A stretch of 64,000 nucleotides of DNA from Callorhinus ursinus. Lineage: Eukaryota; Chordata; Mammalia; Carnivora; Otariidae. Made by a program: the position numbers and the translations under genes. This document shows, one piece after another, positions 56,992 through 64,000 of this stretch; the first letter of the stretch is position 1; each line of letters opens with the position of its first letter. The notes beneath the pieces were generated by a model. That model saw only the letters and a program-made list of their open reading frames with translations. It did not search any database and was not told where the DNA came from. The DNA lies in the NCBI RefSeq assembly GCF_003265705.1, contig NW_020312903.1, positions 23,004,194-23,068,193 of the forward strand, in the 5' to 3' direction.

Positions 56992-57475
56992 TTGAAGCAA
57001 AATCCCCACCCCACCTCATGGAAAGATGTTTAAGAAAAAGGATGTGGCTATTAATCTTTAAACCATGTCCATGAACAGTGTTTAAACGTGGGCAAATGGA
57101 ACAACACAATAATATAGCAACTTCGAGCTGATATGCCCATGCCATTTGGATAAGAAAAAAGAGGACAAAAGCACATTTGAAAAAAATTTTACTCAGCCCA
57201 AGATTCTACTTTGGGGGTAAATGAAGGAGATAACATTTTCAATTAATATAATATTAAATTTTAAGACAGGAACAAATGAAAATATCTCCATACATATAAA
57301 AATTAATTCTGGGTAAAGTGTGTATATAAGGGATATGATCAATAAACAAAGAAAACCTTTCTATTCTACTGGGAAAATAATAGGCTTATTTTGGACATAT
57401 AGGATCTGAAGCAGTCAATCATTAAGATAAAATTAGTTGGAAAAATCATTGGTTAATGTCTATGAAAACCAACAT
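56992..57475. other. Non-coding stretch, nothing recognised
   Basis: AT-rich, no repeat or exon recognised. Confidence 0.4.
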
Positions 57476-57477
57476 AG

Positions 57478-57680
57478 GGCGCCTGGGTGACTCAGTTTGT
57501 TAAGCATCTGCCTTCGGCTCAGGTCATGATCCCAGGGTCCCGGGATTCAGTCCCGAGTAGGGCTCCCTGCTTGGTGAGTCTGCTTCTTCCTCTCCCTCTG
57601 ACCCTTCCCTCTGCTCTTTCACTCTCTGTCTCTCTGCCTCTCTCGAATGAATAAATTAAAAAACTTTTAAAACAACAACA
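57478..57680 (+). mobile_element. Carnivore SINE (CAN/SINEC)
   Basis: The head starts 'gggcgcctgggtgactcagt'. The linker and tail run to about 57680. Flanking sequence is A- and CAA-rich, so the target duplication is uncertain. Confidence 0.92.
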
Positions 57681-57777
57681 GAGAATACATTTTTCATGAA
57701 CCTCCCTGCAGGACTAACTTAGAGCTAATTTAGAATATCTTCCATGTTTTGCTATACAATATAATCATAATGAAAAT

Positions 57778-57902
57778 CTGCATTGGACTCCCTGCTCAGT
57801 GGGGGAGGGTCTGCTTCTCCCTCACCCTGCTCTTAAGCTCTTGTTCATTCGCTCACTCTCTCTCTCTCTCATTCTCAAATAAATAAAATCTTTTTTAAAA
57901 AG
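57778..57902 (+). mobile_element. 5'-truncated carnivore SINE
   Basis: Only the distal half is present ('ggactccctgctcagtgggg', a CT-rich run, 'tcaaataaataaaatctttt'). The tRNA-like head is missing. It lies about 100 bases after a full copy in the same orientation. Confidence 0.88.
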
Positions 57903-58985
57903 AATTTATAAATATATTGGTTCACTCAATATATATTTGTTTTATTGTGTGCCAACAATGTACAGGAGAATGTATTGGACATTAGAGATACAACAGTCCT
58001 TATCTTCCTTAGCATTTATAATGCAGTGAGTATGATAGACTAGAATGAAGTAGTCACACAAACAACTGCAAAGCTATAACTATGTCAAGAGAAGTCAAGA
58101 TTGCAATGCTACAAAAATTGAAATTAATCTAATGGATGAAATGATGTGGTCAAGGAGGTCAGGGAAGGCTTTTCCTTCTCTGAAGATGGGAACTTTGACA
58201 GAGTTCCAAAGGATGAAAAAAGAAAAACTCGCCTGGCAAAAATAAGAGCCTATAAGAGCATTCTGTGGTGGGAGGTTGTGTGGTATGTAGGAAGGACTGA
58301 AAGAAGACCAGTTTGCCTGCAGTGGAGTGAGCCCAGAGGGGCTATGACGTGATGAGGGGGCAGCAGAAGCTGGACCATGCTGGGCTCCATGTGCCATGTT
58401 AAGGTGTTTGGTCTTTTCTTTCCGAGAAATGGAAAATACTAAAGGGTTCTAAGCAGAAGGAACCACAATCCAATTTGTAGTAACTCCTAAGTTTAACATC
58501 GATTACATTTAGATTGCCAATACATTATTCACTGAATTATCTGTGGAATAATATATGTGTACAGGCCATCTGTACCTTTTACTTCATACTATGTCCTTAA
58601 ATATAAAGAGATATTTTGAAAATTAATTTTGATCCCATTGTCATTTTGAGAATGAGTAATTAATTAATTAAATTGAATTTATTGAAAAAATTAAAATAGC
58701 TTTGCTTTTTAAATATTGAAACAATCTTGGCCAATGAAGGATTTTAAGAAGTGAAGATTAGTATTTTGAATGTAGATTAATAGAGGGTGAGACCAAGGAA
58801 CAGAATGATGAGAATGTGTAGAGGAGAAAGTGAAAAATAAAAGATTAAGCTTGGGTTTCAGAAATATAAAAAGCGTAAGTGTAGGTCTGGGCATTAAAAG
58901 GTGATGTTTAGTCTGAATGCAAAGGAGATACTTGGAAAGTAAAATAAAGAAGACAAGTGACATGCTTTTGAATTTTTCCTTTTTA
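57903..58985 (-). mobile_element. L2 LINE relic, reverse orientation
   Basis: Reversed L2 landmarks include 'ttttattgtgtgccaacaat', 'ggacattagagatacaacag', 'aggaggtcagggaaggcttt' and 'ccatgttaaggtgtttggtc'. The reading then runs towards ORF2 ('gatgagaatgtgtagaggag', 'gtaagtgtaggtctgggcat'). The 93-codon minus-strand frame (58709-58990) is probably decayed L2 ORF2. Confidence 0.65.
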
Positions 58986-59039
58986 TTCATTTTGTCAGCC
59001 CTGCATCTCTTCCTTTTGGATAAAGATTCCTACATACAC

Positions 59040-59470
59040 TGTTAGTCCATGTGGTTTGAATGGAATCTATTCCACCCATCGGCTCCAGAGTTAGCCAATC
59101 AGAGTATCCATTACCTGGGCCACATGACTGAGTTAAGGATGGACCTGTGATCCAAGAAGATAAATAGGAGTCATTTTTGTAATAATTTCTGAACCTAACG
59201 GAAAAGATGCGCTCTCTTTTTGAGGGGGATGGCTATGTAACAATGGATTAAGATTCAAGTATTCTCCTTTGCCACCAATAAGGAAGAATTTTCCCGAAAA
59301 AGAAGACAACAGAGAGGAAAGCAGAGTCAGGAACTAAAGAAAAAGACAATGACAGTGGTTAACCCCTTGGAACCAGATATACTTTGAAATTTCCAGTTAT
59401 ATGGCCTGATCAATTTTCCTGTGGGTTTAAGCTGGTTTGAGTTGGGTTTTTGTCATTTGAAGCCATGAAT
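59040..59470 (+). repeat. Unassigned ancient interspersed repeat
   Basis: 'gagttagccaatcagagtat' near its start and 'agctggtttgagttgggttt' with 'ttgtcatttgaagccatgaa' near its end match a dispersed mammalian repeat whose name I cannot give. Confidence 0.5.
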
Positions 59471-59604
59471 CTTTCCTTTGCACCAAACTTTCAAAAAACT
59501 CGTATCTAGATCAATCTAATCATCAATCATCTTTATACACCTGGGATCTTAAAAATAATTGTAGAGTCCTTACAAGAATAGTTTAGAGTTGCAAAGTTGC
59601 AAAG

Positions 59605-59662
59605 TACTGCTGGAGATTACATGTGCTCGCTTCGGCAGCAGATATACTGCTGGAGATTACAT
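59605..59662 (+). pseudogene. 22-base U6 snRNA 5'-head insertion with 18-bp target duplication
   Basis: Bases 59623-59644 match the first 22 bases of U6 snRNA (gtgctcgcttcggcagcaga, then ta) with one change, C to G, near position 19. They are bounded by the exact repeat TACTGCTGGAGATTACAT at 59605-59622 and 59645-59662. There is no A-tail. Because U6 continues TACT after this point, the first four bases of the second repeat could belong to either U6 or the duplicated target. The insert is far too short to function. Confidence 0.9.
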
Positions 59663-59849
59663 GAACTAATACGTTGGTGCCATGGAACAGTCATGGTTCG
59701 CAGCAGAGTTGGGGCCTCAACATTACTTGGCAATATTTTTTTTCTGTATCTCTGGTTACCGTGACTCCCATTTTACTCAGCAGTTTTATTTTAATTTCAT
59801 TTTTTTAAATCTCTATCTTACCAATTCTACCTTTACTCTCAGCAGATGA

Positions 59850-60470
59850 TATGTTGCTTTTTACTTCACTGAGAAAATTGAAACCATCCGGTGATATTGT
59901 CTCCCTGCCTATCAATAGCTCAGAATCTGCACTCATCCTTTCTTCTTTTCCTCTTGGCACACAGAAAGAAATGTCTTTACTCCTGCTCAAGATAATTCTA
60001 TTTGTGCTTTCGTTTCCATTTTCTTCACCTCCTTTGGGACCTCACTCTGTTGATCTTCCCGTCTCCTGGGTTATCATTCTCTGTCTATTGGTTCTTTATG
60101 TATAGTTTCACCAATTAAAAATAATCCTTAATTTTATATCCTTCTCTTCCTATGGCCCTTCCTTCTTTCCTTCCATCCTTCCTTCCTTCCACTTCTTAAA
60201 AGAGTTAGTTACATACCTCCATTTCCTCACCTCTCCTCTGTGCTTTGACTTACAACAGTCTGACTTCTGTTTCTACCTTGGTTCAATCCGCTCAGATGGA
60301 AGTCACCAATGATTTCCATATTGCCAAATCTTTGCTCTTCCTGTCTTCCTTGAGCTCTCTGCAGTATTTGACATTGTTGATGGCTCTTGCTTTCAAATGG
60401 TCTTCTTCCTTATCTTGTGTGCCCTGAGGCTTCTTTCTAGTGATGCTCCTGTTAGCTCTTAGGTTTTTTC
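59850..60470 (+). mobile_element. L2 LINE ORF2 relic (reverse-transcriptase region)
   Basis: The plus-strand frame at 60245-60427 contains TNDFHIAKS, corresponding to the L2 RT phrase TNDLLIAKS. The sequence that follows ('gagctctctgcagtatttga', then 'cattgttgatggc') corresponds to the L2 DLSAAFDTVDH block but is frameshifted. The earlier part (59850-60190) is less certain. A TTCC microsatellite lies at about 60159-60196. Confidence 0.65.
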
Positions 60471-60494
60471 TTCTATAGCTCACTACTTCATGGC

Positions 60495-60655
60495 AAATTT
60501 ATTAAATACTTATTTTGGGCCAGGCCTATTAGCATATGTAATTGTAGGCACTATTTATGTTTTACATAATTATTAGATAAATAATTACATAATTATTATA
60601 TTTCCAATTTTACAAATTGGAAAGTTGAGGCTAAGAAGCACCCCTATTTATAAAT
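60495..60655 (-). mobile_element. MIR SINE, reverse orientation, degraded
   Basis: 'gccaggcctattagcatatg' and 'ttacaaattggaaagttgag' are reversed MIR landmarks. Confidence 0.55.
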
Positions 60656-61929
60656 TCTTGATATAAAAAATAAACTCTTTTCAGTTGATTTCTTAGCTTC
60701 CCAAGAAAGAAAGACTATACGATAAACTAAAAGAATTTTTACTGAGTTCAAGATTTTATTTTGGGTATAAGAAGAATAATAAATAAGTATTTACTAACAT
60801 TTATTTTCTAAACATTGGTTGTTTGCATATGTTCAACTAGATTTTTTTCTAAGCCCTTTGAGAGACAAAATGATGTGACATACTTGCCTTCTGTCCAATA
60901 TCACCAGGGAGTTGTTCACAATAGAAAAATAAAAATTCATGCATAATGAAAATTCTAGACTTTGGTCACTACTTAGCATTGTCTGATTATATGCAGTATT
61001 GTTGTCTATTTGATAGCAGATGTTATATGTATCTTGGCATCTACATTATTGTTTACATATTACTGATTCTCCATGAAAAACGTCTCTTCACCTTGTACCC
61101 TAGAGGACTCATTATCTCTCCAGGGGCAGATGGAGATTTATATATAAAAATTGATAATGACCCTCTTTGCAAAATTAAAGATGTTGGCCAACTCCTCCTT
61201 TGGCAGCTGTCCAACTGGCATAATTGCATTTGCCTTTCTAAATTTCCCCTGAAGCTTCAGTTGAATAAGGTGTTCTTTTAAATTTGCATTTTGAAAAGGC
61301 TTAATCATGCAGCATTATCCAGCTGCCCCAGCTGCAGTTCAGACCTGGTTGGTATTGGTGAACTTTGTGTGTTAGCAAATACTTTGAGAATTTTCCAGTC
61401 AAATGAAAGCCATTAGTATTAGTGCACTTGTATGAACAAAATGTTTAGATTTTGTGCAATGTCAGTTAACTGCAGTTAACATTCCTAAGGTAATTTTCCT
61501 ACTATACTCAATCAGAGTTAATAGCACATTCAACAGACTTGCTTATTAAGGATTTGCTTAAAATGGTACTACACATAAGAGTCAGTAAAGAGAAGGATGG
61601 GTAAATTTGATTCCTCTTATATCCACCAAAGACCGATCTAATGTCACCTAATCTCTAATGTAAATAAACTAGAAGTCTAACCTGGAGAAGAGGTTCTCAG
61701 TCTCCAAGACCAGCTGTACCCACAGGCACCTTCTAAGAAAGCAATCACATGTAACTTCTAATTCAAGGTTGGTTGAGGTTGGTTGCATGTGATTAGACTA
61801 CATATACCTCAACCAATTTCCTCCCCAGAAGCAACTGATAGGATGAACTAAGAGCCTGGAATAAAAATTTTACATGATGGACTCCATATTGAATGGCAAC
61901 TAATAATCCAGTCAGGTGTTCTAGCTTAG
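60656..61929. other. Non-coding stretch, nothing firmly recognised
   Basis: A 111-codon frame (60946-61281) has no domain and no exon boundaries. A small direct repeat, GAGGTTGGTTG-like, lies near 61768-61788. No repeat family was assigned. Confidence 0.4.
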
Positions 61930-62877
61930 GACATAGTTATTCATTCAACAAGTATGTATTGAAAACATACTCTGGGCCAGACAGTACACTAAGTACAGCA
62001 GACTTCAAAGAATGGACAGTGATTTTCTGTACTCATGAAAGTTACTAATGGAGAAGTCAAATAGTAGTCAGATAATCACATTAATGAGTATACATTTACA
62101 TTCTAACACATGTGCTAAGAAGAATTGCCTGACCCAATATGAGAGGCTTAAGGAAGGCTTACCTGAAAAAAATGAGGCTTGAGCTGAAAAATGGAGAAGA
62201 GCCAACAAGCTGAAAAATGAGAGAGGAGTATTATTAGTAGAGAGAACAATATTTTAAGACTCTTGTGAACCCACTAGAGAAAATTAAAAAGTAAATAATA
62301 AATCAGTGCCACTGGAATGCAGGGACTGAGGATAAGAGTAGGTTGAGGTTAGGCTAGAGACACAGATAGGCACCAACCACAGAAGCCCTTGAGGGCTATA
62401 TGCATTATTTTGGTCTCTCCCTAAAACAACAATGTTAAGTCCCTCAAGGTATGGATTTCAGGCATGGAGAGCAGGTAACATATTCAAAATTGAATTTGAA
62501 AACATTGCTCTGGTTGCAATATAATAAACTGATGAAAGAGGTAGAGTGGATATGGGAAGACCAAACGGAATGACTTTGCAGGAGTTTAGCCTAGAGAAAA
62601 TGATAGTGTGAGCTAGAGCAATAGCAGTAGAAAAGGAGAGAGGTGAATAGATTCACAGAATATTAAGATCTGTTATGGGATTTAGACATACTGAGCCTGA
62701 GAACTCTTTGAGACACTCAAGTAGAGATACTGACTAGGCAATTCAGCGTATGGTCTGGTCTGGTCTGGACTGAAAGTATAAATTTGAGAATCATTAGCCA
62801 ATAGATGAAAATGAACCATGCATACAGAAAATAGTGTCCAAAGAGAAAATATGTGATAGACACGAAGATATATCACT
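61930..62877 (-). mobile_element. L2 LINE, reverse orientation, with RT box remnant
   Basis: From left to right: the reversed 3' end ('attcattcaacaagtatgta', 'actctgggccagacagtaca'), 3' UTR and ORF2. In the minus-strand frame 62682-62876 the peptide HFHLLANDSQIYTFSPDQ corresponds to the L2 reverse-transcriptase segment around YADDSQIYISSPD, so the catalytic YADD box survives as LAND. The catalytic aspartate pair is half lost and the frame is broken on both sides, so it is inactive. Confidence 0.8.
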
Positions 62878-63235
62878 CACATCTCCCAACAGATATTTTT
62901 CAGCTTTCAGCTCCTTCAGCATCTTCTTCAGCTAAGAGAATCTCCTTGAAGGACCTCATGTCTTTTCTGGGCACCTCACTTCTAGTGAATGAGTAAGGCA
63001 GGTGTATGAAGGCTCAGCCATTTCAATTTAATGGTGGGTGAGTCCATGATTCAGAATGCCCCCACACTCATTCCTAGATTGGCCAAAGCTTGGTTGGGAC
63101 TGTGTCAAGTTCAACTTCTTTTTCACATCTCTGCTTTCTTTCCACAGATGTTGGTTCGTAATGAACAGCTTGTACCCCAAACTCTATCACAACAACATCT
63201 GATCTAGAGAACCTAACTTACAACAGAATATAAAG
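62878..63235 (+). repeat. Unassigned repeat between two L2-like blocks
   Basis: 'ggtgggtgagtccatgattc', 'cacatctctgctttctttcc' and the end 'aacctaacttacaacag' look like an old interspersed repeat, in plus orientation, that interrupts the L2-class sequence. Family not named. Confidence 0.4.
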
Positions 63236-64000
63236 TGGAAAAGGAAAAGTGCTCAGAACACACTAACCAGAGAAGGGTGTATCTTCAAAGTAATAAAGAA
63301 GGAAATGCTAGAAAAGTAAGAAGGAAAACCTGGATAGCATTGTGTCCTGGGAGCCGAAATTAACACAATACAAAAAAAATCAGAGTGGACAAGAGTGCTT
63401 AGAGATCAGAAAAAAATTACTGGAAAACACCCATTGGATTTAATTTATGGAGGTCATTTGTGGCCTTGGCCGCAGTTGTTCTGGTGCAGAGCTAGAAACA
63501 ACTGTTATAATGGAGAAAGTTGAGGAGGTGAAAAAATGGACTCACCAAATAATGAAAGCTCTTTAGAAAATTCAGATTTAAAGAAATGGGAAAGATTGAA
63601 TGGAGTTGGAGGGGAAAGTGGGAGTCAAGAAAAGGTGGTTGTTTTTAAGACAGGAGAGACATGAACAAGTTTAAATGTAATTGGAAATAATCCAACTGAG
63701 AAGGATATGTTGAATACATAGCAGAGTAGAGGTGATGAGGAGGAATGGATAATGTAGGTCCCTGATAAGGCATGAAGGGATGAAATCCAAAACACAAGTG
63801 GTGAGATTGGCCTTAAATGAACCAAAGACTACATCCTATGCTAAAATAGGAGGAAAAGAGAAGAACATGGGTACAGATGGAACTGTATGAATTTGGTAGC
63901 AGGAAGCTGAGGGAGTTCCCATCTGATCCCTTCTATTTTCTTCAGAAAGTAGGAGGTGAAGTCATCTGCTGAGACTGAGGAGGAGCTAAGAATATTTGAG
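63236..64000 (-). mobile_element. L2/CR1-class LINE, RT N-terminal region, reverse orientation, cut by window end
   Basis: In the minus-strand frame 63625-63825 the peptide NISFSVGLFPITFKLVHVSPVLKTT corresponds to the start of the L2/CR1 reverse transcriptase (an SSGVFPSSLKHA..PLLKK-like phrase). It lies on the same strand as the YADD remnant at 62.8 kb and, in LINE order, upstream of it. It is therefore probably the same element, separated by the insertion at 62878-63235. Confidence 0.55.

Noticed and set aside
56690..57145. Cys/His/Ser repeat-containing proteins
   Set aside because: The frames stay open only because the 19-bp minisatellite unit lacks stops on that strand.
1..64000. A novel multi-gene defence or biosynthetic system
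   Set aside because: No clustered coding genes exist in the window. The sequence is repeat-rich mammalian non-coding DNA.

Overview
The window looks like nuclear DNA of a carnivoran mammal, probably a caniform and perhaps an arctoid (bear, seal or mustelid kind). The main evidence is about 14 copies of the tRNA-Lys-derived carnivore SINE (CAN/SINEC: a 'gcctgggtggctcag' head, a CT-rich middle and an (AAAT)n/A tail) and several carnivore-type LINE-1 3' ends, whose minus-strand copies read 'cagtgctccatgcagaatgtgccc'. The wider background (MIR, L2, MLT1, MLT2, MER5 and Tigger7/MER44 relics) is shared by placental mammals. The assignment to Arctoidea is inference only.

I found no protein-coding exon, functional RNA gene, CRISPR array or operon-like arrangement that I could support. 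The sequence is AT-rich, and its open frames are short (longest 145 codons) and either chance or repeat-derived. The window is best read as intergenic DNA or the inside of a very large intron.

Layout. 0-6 kb: a 5'-truncated L1, an MLT1-like LTR, an 80-bp L1 micro-insertion, an L2 piece cut by an MLT2 LTR, a nearly complete Tigger7/MER44 DNA transposon, then SINEs. 6-13 kb: mostly unique sequence with two SINEs, a MIR and a hAT-type relic. 13-22 kb: dense nested ancient L2 copies, interrupted by an L1 tail, a tailed U6 snRNA fragment, L1/HAL1 pieces and an opposite-strand L2. 22-34 kb: two young minus-strand L1 3' ends with perfect target-site duplications, MIR, L2 and a SINE nested in a MIR. 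34-46 kb: a candidate DNA transposon, repeat-poor stretches, a long L2 interrupted by a MIR and a solo LTR, then a MIR cluster. 46-53 kb: an L1 inside an older L1, and SINEs. 53.8-55.7 kb: the longest element, a 1.85-kb 5'-truncated L1. 56-64 kb: a 19-bp minisatellite, SINEs, a 22-nt U6 insertion and L2 relics that still show reverse-transcriptase landmarks.

No genes here work together as a system. What the window offers is a layered record of retrotransposition, in which nesting order, target-site duplications and truncation points can be read directly. The points most worth checking are the two U6 5'-head insertions, the minisatellite, the 80-bp L1 insertion, the paired L1 truncations beside a G-rich tract, and the unassigned element near 34.1-34.5 kb.
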